Of a stretch of 64,000 nucleotides of DNA, positions 45,402-54,958 are shown in pieces. This DNA is from an uncultured Clostridia bacterium (GTDB lineage: Bacteria > Bacillota > Clostridia > Christensenellales > Borkfalkiaceae). The DNA lies in the NCBI GenBank assembly GCA_944363645.1, contig CALVUR010000004.1:38229-102228 (forward strand), given 5' to 3'. Below the pieces are notes generated by a model. That model searched no databases. It worked only from the letters and a program-made list of their open reading frames with translations, and was not told where the DNA came from. The position numbers and the translations under genes are program-made. Position 1 is the stretch's first letter, and each line of letters starts with the position of its first letter.

Positions 45402-46274
45402 CTATTCTTCTAAGTCGTGAAGTTCGGCATCTAATTCGCCAGAATCGTCATCGTCATGACCGGCTTTATGGAATTTGATTGCGTCAACGGGGTAATCTTT
45501 ATAGATTAAACCTTGTTCGCCTTTGTCAATTTTTACCTTTACGGTAAGACTTAACATATTGTTTGAAATTACCACGCCATTGCCGTCTTCCGTTTCAACA
45601 GTACTGCCAACCTTTGGCATTTTTGCATATACTTCGGCATAATAATCGTTTTCGTATTCTAAACAACACATAAGTCTGCCACAAAGACCGCTTATTTTGC
45701 CTGGGTTTAAAGATAAACCTTGAACTTTTGCCATTTTTATGGTAACTTTTTTGAATTCTGGCATGCAACCTTTACAACAAACTTCTCTACCGCAAGGTGC
45801 GATACCGCCCAAAATTTTCGTTTCATCACGGATACCAACTTGCCTTAACTCTATCCTTATATGGAAGGTTGCCGCCAAATCTTTAACAAGTTCACGAAAG
45901 TCGATTCTTGTTGGTGCGGTAAAATAAAACACTACTTTAGAGCCGTCAAATGTAAATTCGGCATCGATAAGTTTCATGTTTAAGTTGTGCTTTAAAATCA
46001 ACTCTTCAGCGATCTTTTTTGCATCTGGTGTTTTTGCAAGGTTTGCCTCATTTATTTCGACATCTTTTTCAGTTGCCTTTCTTATAACGGGTTTTAAGGG
46101 CTGAACGATTTGACTATCATCGACTTCTTTATTTGCGATTGAAACATAACCGTATTCAACGCCACGTGTGGTTTCAACGATTACGCCATCGCCTTTATTA
46201 AATTGGATGTCCTTTGGATCAAAGTAGTAAGCCTTGCCAAAGTTATGGAATCTTATTCCTACAATTTTTGCCAT
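45402..46274 (-). CDS. ricT: PSP1-domain protein RicT (YaaT)
   Basis: 290 residues. Member of the RicT family, an iron-sulfur-containing partner of RicA/RicF that directs RNase Y processing in Bacillus. The PSP1 core has the cysteine-rich stretch APCGREVCCKGCMPEF and, further on, GLCGRLMCCLEYENDYY. It ends in an acidic tail. It overlaps holB by 16 bp, the conserved tmk-holB-ricT arrangement. Confidence 0.95.
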   Translation of the reverse strand: MAKIVGIRFHNFGKAYYFDPKDIQFNKGDGVIVETTRGVEYGYVSIANKEVDDSQIVQPLKPVIRKATEKDVEINEANLAKTPDAKKIAEELILKHNLNMKLIDAEFTFDGSKVVFYFTAPTRIDFRELVKDLAATFHIRIELRQVGIRDETKILGGIAPCGREVCCKGCMPEFKKVTIKMAKVQGLSLNPGKISGLCGRLMCCLEYENDYYAEVYAKMPKVGSTVETEDGNGVVISNNMLSLTVKVKIDKGEQGLIYKDYPVDAIKFHKAGHDDDDSGELDAELHDLEE

Positions 46275-47209
46275 TTAGTTTTTTCCTCCATAATAGCAAA
46301 CAAAACGCCATCAACAAGTATAGCGTTATTCATATTAAAATTGATGCTTTTTTCAAAGCCGTTTAACCGCTCAATAATAGCGATAATCGACCCATAGCGC
46401 CACTTTTCAGTGTTTTGGTAAAGATTTTTATAAAGGGGGTCGACCTTTTTATCGGTTAGATAAATAAGCAATTTATTAAGCAGTAATTTTGTAACAGATA
46501 TAAAATCTTTTACCGAAATATTTTTAAGTTTGCCTGCGTATTCGGGCAAATTTTTACCCGTCATATTGCAAAGCATATCGCATGCTAAATCTTTAATCGC
46601 AAGCAAATCATCGTTTTCATAGTAGCGGATAAGCCTACCAAGTTTACCACCGCAAAGTTTAACGGCAAGCATAAGCCTATCGCCCAAATACCCCATTGAC
46701 ATTGCAGTTTTTAAAAGTTCTTGCTCGCTAAAATCTTGAATCTCAACAATTTTTGAACGAGATTTAACGGTGGGTAAAACGGCAACAGGACGCTCGGTTG
46801 AAATGAGCATGTACACATTTTTTGGTGGTTCTTCTAAAGTCTTTAAAAGTTTGTTTTGGTACTGGTTTAACTCTTCAATTTTGCGAACGACAAAAAGCCT
46901 TTTATCAAGTTCAAAGGGCTTAACCACGCTTTGGCGGATAAGTTCGTCCGCTGAATCGGTTTTTAATTTTCCGTCTTTTGGGAAAAATGCGATGTCGGGG
47001 TGAGATTTATTGTCAATAAGTTTACACACCCTGCAATCATCACAAAATTCGGCATCATTACACATGATAAGTTTTGCCAAAATTTTAAGATACTCATCGT
47101 GCATATCGCCATCTTGGCACATAACAAGGTAAGCGTGGTTTAACTTATTCTGTTTTTTGTCCGAAGCGATAATTTTATACGCCGACGAGTTTTTTAAAAG
47201 ATTTTTCAT
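46259..47209 (-). CDS. holB: DNA polymerase III delta' subunit
   Basis: 316 residues. Clamp-loader subunit. The zinc-binding cysteines (CNDAEFCDDCRVC) and the AAA+ sensor region TLEEPPKNVYMLISTERPVA are typical; the P-loop is degenerate, as in most delta' subunits. The 4-bp overlap with tmk and the overlap with ricT point to one coupled operon. RYGSIIAIIERLNG is partly encoded by palindromic copy 16. Confidence 0.93.
   Translation of the reverse strand: MKNLLKNSSAYKIIASDKKQNKLNHAYLVMCQDGDMHDEYLKILAKLIMCNDAEFCDDCRVCKLIDNKSHPDIAFFPKDGKLKTDSADELIRQSVVKPFELDKRLFVVRKIEELNQYQNKLLKTLEEPPKNVYMLISTERPVAVLPTVKSRSKIVEIQDFSEQELLKTAMSMGYLGDRLMLAVKLCGGKLGRLIRYYENDDLLAIKDLACDMLCNMTGKNLPEYAGKLKNISVKDFISVTKLLLNKLLIYLTDKKVDPLYKNLYQNTEKWRYGSIIAIIERLNGFEKSINFNMNNAILVDGVLFAIMEEKTKWQKL
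46375..46407 (+). repeat. palindromic element, copy 16 (inside holB, second core type)
   Basis: AATAGC, core GATAATCGACCCATAG, CGCC, ACTTTT. It is read on the minus strand as KWRYGSIIAII. Confidence 0.75.
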
Positions 47210-47832
47210 TGTATGAAACCTTTTGACTTTAATAAACTTATAACGTCATTATGGATGGCATCAACAGACATGCTTGCGTCGATTGCGATAATTCTTTGTG
47301 GGAATTTTTCCATAAGGGCTCTATAACCGTTGTAAACTTTGTTATGGAATTCCATACCGGCAAGTTCTAATCTATCAGTGCTGTCTGCACCGCCCTTGCG
47401 CAAAAAGGCATGGTAAGGATCGATATCAAAAAAGATGGTAATATCAGGCTGGGCGTTGTTGATTGCAAAGTTGTTTGCTGCCGCAACAAAATCATAGCCT
47501 AAACCCCTTGCATACGCTTGGTAAGCAAAAGAAGAATCATAATATCTATCGATAATAACGATTTCGCCCCTATCTAATGCAGGCAAAACCCTTTCTTTTA
47601 AAAGTTGACAGCGAGAAGACGCATATAAAAGTGCCTCGCATTCATCAACCATTTCTTTATTATCCTTATCCAAAATAATCGAGCGGATCTTTTCGGAAAT
47701 TTTCGTTCCGCCCGGCTCACGTGTCATTAAAAATTGTTGGTTTGTTGTTTGTAAATATTCTTGTAAAAGACGGACCTGTGTACTTTTGCCACAACCTTCG
47801 CAACCTTCAAACGTAATAAGTTTTCCTTTCAT
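47206..47832 (-). CDS. tmk: thymidylate kinase
   Basis: 208 residues. Phosphorylates dTMP. P-loop FEGCEGCGKSTQ, the DR-x motif TREPGG and RYYDSSFAYQAYARG are diagnostic. I use the ATG at 47832, preceded by AAAGGCGG. A longer frame to 47874 has no ribosome binding site and lacks homologous character. Confidence 0.96.
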   Translation of the reverse strand: MKGKLITFEGCEGCGKSTQVRLLQEYLQTTNQQFLMTREPGGTKISEKIRSIILDKDNKEMVDECEALLYASSRCQLLKERVLPALDRGEIVIIDRYYDSSFAYQAYARGLGYDFVAAANNFAINNAQPDITIFFDIDPYHAFLRKGGADSTDRLELAGMEFHNKVYNGYRALMEKFPQRIIAIDASMSVDAIHNDVISLLKSKGFIQ

Positions 47833-48074
47833 AATAAATTCCGCCTTTAATTTAATCAATTTTGTAAAAATCAATAAAATTTACCCCTAAAAATAGCGTG
47901 TTTTAAATAATGTATGGGGGGTAAATTGATTTTTGCCCATTTTTTAGCCACAATAAATTTAGCAATTTTAAACGCCAAATTTTGGCAAAAAAGGACAAAA
48001 AACCGCTTTGTAAGGCACAATGCGACAGATAAATTGCTGCCGCATATATTGCCCAAAAATCATGTCAAAATTTA

Positions 48075-48545
48075 TTAGCCAGCGATTTCCAAAATGGTTA
48101 ATTCGTAACTGCCACCTGGGGCATCGATTGTAACCTTATCGCCAAGTTTTTTGCCTAAAAGTGCCTTACCAACAGCAGATTCGTTGCTGATTTTGTTCTT
48201 TAAAAAGTCGGCTTCGGTTGTACCAACGATTGTGTAAGTTGCTTCTTCATTGGCTTCATGGTCGAATACTTTAATGGTTGCACCCATGTTTACAATGTGG
48301 TTTGCGCCTGAAGATTCGTAAATAACAGCAACCTTTAATTGTGCTTCGATTTGCTCGATTTCGCCTGAAATTCTTGCAAGTTCGTTTTTGGCAGCATCGT
48401 ATTCTGCGTTTTCAGATAAGTCGCCGAATTCACGTGCAACCTTTAACCTTTCAACGGCTGCAGGACGTTCAACTTCTACTAAGTGGTGTAATTTAGATTC
48501 AAGTTGTTGTTTGCCTTCTTGGCTGAGATAAATTTTCTCGTTCAT
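48075..48545 (-). CDS. greA: transcription elongation factor GreA
   Basis: 156 residues. Rescues backtracked RNA polymerase. N-terminal coiled coil (EFGDLSENAEYDAAKNELAR with the acidic tip) and C-terminal FKBP-like domain (GKKLGDKVTIDAPGGSYELT) are clear. The 5' leader can fold AACCGCA with TGCGGTT (48559-48606) just before the ribosome binding site. Confidence 0.98.
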   Translation of the reverse strand: MNEKIYLSQEGKQQLESKLHHLVEVERPAAVERLKVAREFGDLSENAEYDAAKNELARISGEIEQIEAQLKVAVIYESSGANHIVNMGATIKVFDHEANEEATYTIVGTTEADFLKNKISNESAVGKALLGKKLGDKVTIDAPGGSYELTILEIAG

Positions 48546-48624
48546 AATATAACCTCTTTTAACCGCAAAACCGCTTTTTTAAAAAGCAAAATTTGATTGC
48601 GGTTATATTTTTTGCGTAATATTT

Positions 48625-48653
48625 ATTATATAACTTTTAGTTTAAACTGTCAA
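48625..48653 (-). promoter_or_regulatory. sigma-A promoter of greA
   Basis: TTGACA (48648-48653), 17 bp, TATAAT (48625-48630) on the minus strand, a perfect consensus match. Confidence 0.8.
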
Positions 48654-48743
48654 TATGTAATTTTTCCCCTTTACCGCTAAAACATGCCCATATATTTTGC
48701 CAACTACGGCAATGTATACCGAAAAATTTAGGCAAAACCTATC

Positions 48744-48760
48744 AAAAACCGCATACATAT
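48744..48760 (+). repeat. second repeat family, partial copy D
   Basis: AAAAACCGCATACATA, matching copies A and B for 16 nt, after which the sequence diverges. Confidence 0.45.
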
Positions 48761-48790
48761 AGGCACATCAACGGAAAAACGAGCCAAAAA

Positions 48791-50587
48791 TTAGTTTGCT
48801 TTTTCAGTTAAAACTGCTTTAATTCTTCTAACGCCAGCGGAAGAAGATTGTTCTTTTACGATATGGAATTCACCCAAATCGCCCGTTCTTTGGGCGTGTG
48901 GACCACCGCAAATTTCCTTTGAAAATTCGCCCATGGTGTAAACCTTAACCTTGTCGCCATAGCGTGAATCGAATAAGCCGATTGCGCCGGAAGCCCTTGC
49001 TTGGTCAACGGTCATTTCTTCCATAGTAACGGGAACATCAGCCTTAATTGCTTCGTTTACAAGCCTTTCGACTTCTTTAATTTCATCTTGAGTCATTGGG
49101 CGTTCAAAGTTGAAGTCAAAACGAAGCCTTTCGGTTGTAATGTTGCTACCCTTTTGAGAAACGTCTGGGCTTAAAACCTTTCTTAACGCAGCCTGCATTA
49201 AGTGTGTTGCGGTGTGAAGTTTAGCAGTTGTTTCGCTTTGGTCAGCCAAACCGCCCTTAAACTTTTGTTCGCTACCAACAGAAGATTTCTTTTGGTGTTC
49301 TTTAAAAGCGTTTTCATAGCCTTCAACATCAACGGTAAAGCCTTGTTCTTTAGCGAGTTCTTGAGTGATTTCGAGTGGGAAACCAAAAGTATCGTAAAGC
49401 CTAAACGCAGTTTTGCCGGGGAATGTTGTGCCTTGAATGTGTGTAACAACCTTGTTAAATTCCTTTAAACCGTCGTTAAGCGTTTTTGAGAATTTTTCTT
49501 CTTCTTTATTTAATTCGTCGTAAATTTTAGCCTGGTTATCAACGAGTTCTGGATAAGCGTTTTTATACTTTTCAACATAGCATTTTGCGATTTTGCTTAA
49601 ACTGCCATCAGGAAGGACAATGTTTCTGCCAAACCTTACCGCACGACGGATAAGACGGCGAAGTACATAGCCTTGGTCAACGTTTGACGGAACGATGCCT
49701 TTTGTATCGCCGATTAAGAAAGTTGCCGTCCTTACGTGGTCTAAAATGATCCTAAATGCCTTTGTAACTTCTTCACTTTCGCCATACTTTTTGCCTGTAA
49801 GGGCTTCGATTTCAGCCTTTGCTTCTTCAAAAAGTTCGATGTCGTAAACGCTTTCAACACCATTTAAAATGCACAAAGTACGTTCTAACCCCATACCTGT
49901 ATCGACGTTTTTCTGGTCGAGTTTTGAGTATGTGCCGTCTTCGTTTTTATAGTACTGCATGAAAACGTTGTTCCAGATTTCAAGGTACTTACCGCAGTCG
50001 CACGCTGGTGAGCAGTCTGGTGAACATTTTTCAGTGCCACGGTCGATAAACATTTCGGTATCAGGACCGCATGGACCTGTTTTACCAGCGATCCACCAGT
50101 TATTCTTTTTGGGTAAGTAGAAAATTTTATCTTCGGGAATGCCGAGTTCTTTCCATCTATTTGCACTTGATTCGTCCCTTGGGCAGTCTTCGTCGCCACT
50201 AAATACAGTAACGGCTAAACGTTCGATAGGAATTGCCAAATAGTCTTTGCCGGTCAAAAACTCAAAACTGAAACCGATTGATTCATAGTTAAAGTAATCG
50301 CCAAGCGACCAGTTGCCAAGCATTTCAAAAAATGTCAAGTGTGATGCATCGCCTACTTCGTCGATATCGCCTGTTCTAACGCACTTTTGAACGTCAGTCA
50401 AGCGATTGCCTGCTGGGTGCTTTTCACCAAGAAGGTATGGTACAAGTGGGTGCATACCGGCGGTTGTAAACAAAACCGATGGATCGTTTTCAGGAATTAA
50501 ACTTGCCGAAGGAATAATTTTATGTCCCTTGTCTTCAAAAAACTTTAAGTACAGATTTCTTAATTGTTCTGCAGTAATTTTTTTCAT
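48791..50587 (-). CDS. alaS: alanyl-tRNA synthetase, compact form
   Basis: 598 residues against about 870 in most bacteria. The catalytic core is intact (LFTTAGMHPLVPYLLGEKHP, HLTFFEMLGNWSLGDYF, WNNVFMQY, GMGLERTLCILNG). The editing domain has both zinc motifs (HTATH and CGGPH). FKGGLAD is followed almost at once by the HTATH motif, so the beta-barrel segment usually in between appears to be missing. The chain ends at GVRRIKAVLTEKAN, so the C-Ala domain is absent too. No remnant lies downstream, so this looks like a natural short form. AAGGACATATAT precedes the ATG. Confidence 0.94.
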   Translation of the reverse strand: MKKITAEQLRNLYLKFFEDKGHKIIPSASLIPENDPSVLFTTAGMHPLVPYLLGEKHPAGNRLTDVQKCVRTGDIDEVGDASHLTFFEMLGNWSLGDYFNYESIGFSFEFLTGKDYLAIPIERLAVTVFSGDEDCPRDESSANRWKELGIPEDKIFYLPKKNNWWIAGKTGPCGPDTEMFIDRGTEKCSPDCSPACDCGKYLEIWNNVFMQYYKNEDGTYSKLDQKNVDTGMGLERTLCILNGVESVYDIELFEEAKAEIEALTGKKYGESEEVTKAFRIILDHVRTATFLIGDTKGIVPSNVDQGYVLRRLIRRAVRFGRNIVLPDGSLSKIAKCYVEKYKNAYPELVDNQAKIYDELNKEEEKFSKTLNDGLKEFNKVVTHIQGTTFPGKTAFRLYDTFGFPLEITQELAKEQGFTVDVEGYENAFKEHQKKSSVGSEQKFKGGLADQSETTAKLHTATHLMQAALRKVLSPDVSQKGSNITTERLRFDFNFERPMTQDEIKEVERLVNEAIKADVPVTMEEMTVDQARASGAIGLFDSRYGDKVKVYTMGEFSKEICGGPHAQRTGDLGEFHIVKEQSSSAGVRRIKAVLTEKAN

Positions 50588-50662
50588 ATATATGTCCTTA
50601 AAAATTTTATTTTTTACGTATTTATTTAAAAATTTTATCTTAAAAGCGAGTACTTTTTATAT

Positions 50663-50699
50663 CAAAAAGTGGGGCTATAAGCCCGAAAACAGCGTTTTT
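50663..50699 (-). repeat. palindromic element, copy 17
   Basis: On the minus strand AAAACGCTGTTTTC, then GGGCTTATAGCCCC and ACTTTTT; the GATAAC half is degenerate. It lies 4 bp after the cysS stop. Confidence 0.75.
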
Positions 50700-50703
50700 T
50701 TAA

Positions 50704-52095
50704 TTAGCCAAGTTTTTTGACCGTTACGCCATCTTTACTTATCATAACCTGATAACCAAGGTTTGTAATTTCTGCCCTTATTTTATCAGCCGTTTGATAA
50801 TCTTTATTAAGCCTTGCTTGTTGCATTGTTGATGCTAAATCTAAAATGTCTTGCGGAATTTCTTCAGCCTTAGCATATTTTGCCAAATAGGTCTTACTAT
50901 CCATAGTAAAAAGTTCTAAAACGGCGTAATTATTGATAACGTCTTTAACGATATTTACCGCCCTGCCGTCATTATTTTTTAAATAATTTTTAGCAAGTTT
51001 GAAGTAACCATAAAGGTTTGCAAGCGCAAGTGCGGTGTTAAAATCGTCGCTTAACGCTTGGTCAAAATCGTTATCAATACCGCTGTCAAATCCGTCAACT
51101 TTTTGCAAACCGCTACTTAAAACTTCATCAATCACCTTGTAAAATTCGCCAACGTGCTTTTCAGCATCGGGGAAAAGTGTGTCGGTAACATTGATGTCGT
51201 TGCGGTAAGATGTTTCAAGCATTGCAAACTTGATTGCATCGGGGCTGTATTTATCGAGTAAGTCAGCCAAAAGCAAAGAATTGCCTAAAGATTTACTCAT
51301 TTTTTGACCGTTTACTTTGATTAAGCCGTTGTGCATCCAATACTTAACAAAGGGCTTGCCTGTTAAGGCTTCGCTTTGCGCAATTTCGTTTTCGTGATGT
51401 GGGAAAATCAAATCACGACCGCCGCCGTGAATATCAACTTGATCGCCAAAGCAAGCGTGGTTCATTGCAGAACATTCTATGTGCCAGCCCGGTCTACCCT
51501 TGCCCCAAGGTGATTCCCAAAAGATTTCCCCTTCTTTTGCGGCTTTCCATAACGCAAAGTCAAGTGGAGCAACCTTTTGCTCGTCATTACTTATCCTAAC
51601 GCCGTCAAGCATGTCGTCAATTTTGCGGTTTGAAAGTGCGCCGTAGCCCGGGAAACTTTCAACTGAAAAATAAACGCTTCCGTCTTCTGTGCTATATGCG
51701 TAACCTTTTTTAATAAGGCTGTCGATAAAGTCGATAATGTTTTGAATATTTTCTGTCGCTTTAAGCCATCTATCGGGATCGCCCACGCCAAAACGACGCA
51801 TTTCACGGTCGATATTATCAATCATCATGTTTGCATATTCCATACATGGTATGCCCATTTCGTGAGATTTAGCGATTATTTTATCGTCGACGTCGGTGTA
51901 ATTTCTTGCGTAAGTTACGTCGTAACCTTTTTTGATAAGAAAGTTTCTTACAACGTCGTAAATAAGCGCTTGATAGGCGTGTCCAATGTGGGCTTCGCCA
52001 GAAACGGTAATACCGCACGCATACATGTTGACTTTGTTACCGCAAATAGGAACAAATTCTTCTTTACGGCGAGTAAGTGTGTTGTAAATTTTCAT
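50704..52095 (-). CDS. cysS: cysteinyl-tRNA synthetase
   Basis: 463 residues. Class I synthetase: zinc-site Cys in YACGITVSGEAHIGHAYQAL with HIGH, AMNHACFGDQVDIHGGGRDL, and GQKMSKSLGNS with KMSKS. It lies just upstream of alaS on the same strand. I see no T-box specifier or antiterminator upstream. Confidence 0.98.
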   Translation of the reverse strand: MKIYNTLTRRKEEFVPICGNKVNMYACGITVSGEAHIGHAYQALIYDVVRNFLIKKGYDVTYARNYTDVDDKIIAKSHEMGIPCMEYANMMIDNIDREMRRFGVGDPDRWLKATENIQNIIDFIDSLIKKGYAYSTEDGSVYFSVESFPGYGALSNRKIDDMLDGVRISNDEQKVAPLDFALWKAAKEGEIFWESPWGKGRPGWHIECSAMNHACFGDQVDIHGGGRDLIFPHHENEIAQSEALTGKPFVKYWMHNGLIKVNGQKMSKSLGNSLLLADLLDKYSPDAIKFAMLETSYRNDINVTDTLFPDAEKHVGEFYKVIDEVLSSGLQKVDGFDSGIDNDFDQALSDDFNTALALANLYGYFKLAKNYLKNNDGRAVNIVKDVINNYAVLELFTMDSKTYLAKYAKAEEIPQDILDLASTMQQARLNKDYQTADKIRAEITNLGYQVMISKDGVTVKKLG

Positions 52096-52604
52096 ATGAA
52101 TTGCCTTCGATTAACCGTATTATTTTAACTTACTATTATAACTATTTTTTAGTCAATGGCATTATAGCACAATTTTTTAGATTTTGGCAAACATTTGTTA
52201 TTATTTTTATATAAGTTTATCATTACTTTTATTAAGTAAGTCTTTCTTTAATTGTAATATTTAGCGGTTTACAATATTTAACCAATAAAAATGATTGTGC
52301 CAACCATAAAAAGTTGCAAACTGCAATTTTACCATTGATAATTTTAAACGCCATTATAATTTCAAACGATTTGCATTACTACGTATATCGGCTGTTTTAA
52401 TTTTTACCCACTTTTGAAAACTTTTACCCCCGATTTAACTTTAACTAAACTTTGCCCTACTTTTAATTTGGTTTAATTTTGCAAGTAATTATGTGTTTTG
52501 AGTTTTTTGGCGGTAATTTTTGATAAAAAACCTTTAAAAAAGGCAAAGAAGGCTTAAAATTTGGGGAAAACGATTGCAAAGATAAAATAATTTACGGAAA
52601 ATAA
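52096..52604. other. divergent region between cysS and serS
   Basis: About 500 bp of AT-rich sequence. TTGACT and TATAAT-like hexamers lie upstream of cysS (52140-52170) but not at standard spacing. No T-box leader, repeat copy or gene can be seen. Confidence 0.5.
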
Positions 52605-52633
52605 TTGCAAACAAAAAATAAATGTTTTATAAT
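52605..52633 (+). promoter_or_regulatory. sigma-A promoter of serS
   Basis: TTGCAA (52605-52610), 17 bp, TATAAT (52628-52633). The leader of about 35 nt ends in AAGAGGT before the ATG, too short for a T-box. Confidence 0.75.
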
Positions 52634-52673
52634 ATATAAAAACAAAACTTAACGGCTTTTAAGAGGTATTATT

Positions 52674-53963
52674 ATGCTTGATATAAAGATGATTAGCGAA
52701 AACCCACAAAAAGTTAAAGAACTTTTGGCAAGAAAGGGTTGTGAAGTTGACTTTACACAATTACTTGAATGGGTTCAACAAAGAAAAACACTTTTACAAC
52801 AAGTTGAAATGGACAAGGCAGAAAGAAACAAAGTTTCTGCACAAATTCCTGCACTTAAAAAACAAGGCTTGCCTGTTGACGAAATCTTTGCAAAGATGAG
52901 GGCTTTGGGCGACGAAATTGCTAAGCGTGATGAAGAAGTAAATGCTTTATCTAATAACATTTTTGATTTTGTTGCTAAACTTCCTAACCTACCCGACGAA
53001 GACTTACTTGCTGGCGAAAAGGAAAATAACCAAGTTGTAAAGGTATTTGGCGAAAAACCAAACTTTAACTTTAACGCTAAAAACCACGTTGACCTTTGCA
53101 CTTCACTTAACTTAATCGATTATGAACGTGGCGTAAAATTGTCTGGCGGTGGATATTGGCTTTACCGTGGCGACGGCGCAAGACTTGAATGGGCGCTTTT
53201 GAACTTCTTTATTCAAGAACACTTAAATGATGGCTATACATTTATCCTTCCACCACACATGCTCGGTTATAACTGCGGTTTTGGTGCTGGTCAGTTCCCA
53301 AAATTTTCTGATGAAGTTTATTGGGTTGAAGATAAAGATGCTGAATCTATCAAGACTCAAAGATTTATGTTACCAACGGCTGAAACAGCACTTGTAAACA
53401 TGTACGCCGGCGAAATTATCGACTGCAAAAATCTTCCTATGAAGTTCTTTGCGTATACACCTTGTTACAGAAAAGAAGCAGGTTCTTACCGTGCAGAAGA
53501 ACGTGGTATGATACGTGGTCACCAATTCAACAAGGTTGAAATGGTACAATACACTCGCCCAGAAGATTCAATGAAAGCATTTGAAGAACTTGTAAACAAG
53601 GCTTGCTCTCTTATGAAAAAATTGGGACTTCACTTTAGGCTTTCTAAACTTGCCGCTGGCGACTGCTCTGCTTCAATGGCAAGGACTTATGATATCGAAG
53701 TTTGGATACCAAGCATGGGCATTTATAAGGAAGTAAGTTCTGTATCTAACGCAAACGATTATCAAGCAAGACGTAACAACACAAGGTATAAAGACGAAAA
53801 CAAAAAGATCGGCTTTGTTCACACCTTAAACGGCAGTGGTTTGGCAACAAGCCGTGTGTTCCCTGCACTTATTGAACAATACCAAAATGAAGATGGCTCT
53901 GTAACCGTGCCAGAAGTTTTAAGACCATTTATGGGCGGACAAGAAGTTATCAAACTTAAATAA
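52674..53963 (+). CDS. serS: seryl-tRNA synthetase
   Basis: 429 residues. Class II synthetase with the N-terminal tRNA-binding coiled coil (about residues 25-105), then motif 2 YRKEAGSYRAEERGMIRGHQ and motif 3 LNGSGLATSRVFPALIEQYQ. It is one of few plus-strand genes in this half and has its own promoter and a strong terminator. Confidence 0.98.
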   Translation: MLDIKMISENPQKVKELLARKGCEVDFTQLLEWVQQRKTLLQQVEMDKAERNKVSAQIPALKKQGLPVDEIFAKMRALGDEIAKRDEEVNALSNNIFDFVAKLPNLPDEDLLAGEKENNQVVKVFGEKPNFNFNAKNHVDLCTSLNLIDYERGVKLSGGGYWLYRGDGARLEWALLNFFIQEHLNDGYTFILPPHMLGYNCGFGAGQFPKFSDEVYWVEDKDAESIKTQRFMLPTAETALVNMYAGEIIDCKNLPMKFFAYTPCYRKEAGSYRAEERGMIRGHQFNKVEMVQYTRPEDSMKAFEELVNKACSLMKKLGLHFRLSKLAAGDCSASMARTYDIEVWIPSMGIYKEVSSVSNANDYQARRNNTRYKDENKKIGFVHTLNGSGLATSRVFPALIEQYQNEDGSVTVPEVLRPFMGGQEVIKLK

Positions 53964-53969
53964 TAAAAA

Positions 53970-53999
53970 ATGACCGACAAAAGTCGGTCTTTTTTTTGT
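53970..53999 (+). terminator. terminator of serS
   Basis: GACCGAC and GTCGGTC pair around AAAA, followed by nine T. Confidence 0.93.
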
Positions 54000-54045
54000 G
54001 CTTTTTTACCTATTTTTTAGGTGTTTTTTTATTGATTTTTAACTT

Positions 54046-54082
54046 AAAAAGTGGCGATAACGGGCTTATAGCCCCACTTTTT
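54046..54082 (+). repeat. palindromic element, copy 18
   Basis: Best-formed copy: AAAAAGTGGC, core GATAACGGGCTTATAG, CCCC, ACTTTTT. The outer arms AAAAAGTGG and CCACTTTTT are exact inverted repeats. It ends 12 bp after the esterase stop. Confidence 0.95.
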
Positions 54083-54094
54083 GTTTTTTCCATT

Positions 54095-54928
54095 TTAAAT
54101 TATAAAGTCAAGTGTGCCACTTAAAGCCTTGTTCCAATAAAACTCGTTATGGTAAGCATCTTTATCAAAAACTTCTTTAACATTTTCTTCTTTGAAGCCC
54201 CATTTTAAAAGGTTTTTTCTTATTTTATCGGCGGAAAAAATTTGACTTTTACCTAAAGCGTTATAAAGCATACATTCAAGTTGGTCATTTTTATTATAAC
54301 CGCAATAGATAAGTACTTTTTGGTCTTTGTCCACCTTAATAGATTTAAAATGCTTTTCCCAATCACGTGTAAAATAAAGTGGTGTTGCGGGGGAAAGTGC
54401 CACTATGTTACCGAATATTTGCGGATTTTTAGTGCCAATATAAAAACTTGCAAGCCCACCTGAACTTGCGCCCATAATGGTTGTTTCGGCTGGGTTAGAT
54501 GTTACATTAAACTTACTTTTTACAAAAGGAAGAAGTGTGTTTAACACAAACTGTTCTGTTTTTTCAAGCGTGCCTAACTTATAGCCTGCTTCTAAACTTT
54601 CACTTACAAGCGGACCAAAATCACTGCTTAAAGTAAGTTGACGGTTTCTTACCATCTCGCCTTCATTATTGCAAATGCCAACAATTACCGCTGGATAATT
54701 TTTATCCCTGCAAATTTCGTCAAGTTTAACGCTATCTTTTGCTTCGCATTTATAATTGTCTTGATCGCAAAGCAGATTTTGTGCGTCAAACGAATAAATG
54801 ACAGGATAGTCTTTAATCTTTAATAGCCCATAACAGTCCGGCGTATAAACATAAATCTTTTTTTCGCTGTTTAAGCCGTTATAACTTAAGTTTTCATCTT
54901 TTAGTAAAAATTCGTAAATCTTACCCAC
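54095..54928 (-). CDS. putative esterase (alpha/beta hydrolase)
   Basis: 277 residues of the esterase-D/Fes-like family: YVYTPDCYGLLKIKDYPVIY, a nucleophile elbow in IMGASSGGLASFYIGTKNP, and a C-terminal His in KDAYHNEFYWNKAL. There is no signal peptide, so it acts in the cytosol. Substrate unknown; enterochelin-esterase-like and acetyl-xylan-esterase-like enzymes share this fold. Confidence 0.82.
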   Translation of the reverse strand: MGKIYEFLLKDENLSYNGLNSEKKIYVYTPDCYGLLKIKDYPVIYSFDAQNLLCDQDNYKCEAKDSVKLDEICRDKNYPAVIVGICNNEGEMVRNRQLTLSSDFGPLVSESLEAGYKLGTLEKTEQFVLNTLLPFVKSKFNVTSNPAETTIMGASSGGLASFYIGTKNPQIFGNIVALSPATPLYFTRDWEKHFKSIKVDKDQKVLIYCGYNKNDQLECMLYNALGKSQIFSADKIRKNLLKWGFKEENVKEVFDKDAYHNEFYWNKALSGTLDFII

Positions 54929-54958
54929 TTTTATCCCCTTTTATCTTCTATTTTTTAT

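Noticed and set aside
47871..48056. 61-codon minus-strand frame upstream of tmk
   Set aside because: No ribosome binding site, Lys/Phe/Ile-rich AT-driven translation, overlaps an inverted partial copy of the second repeat.
52096..52673. T-box riboswitch for cysS or serS
   Set aside because: No specifier loop or conserved antiterminator sequence; the serS leader predicted from its promoter is only about 40 nt.
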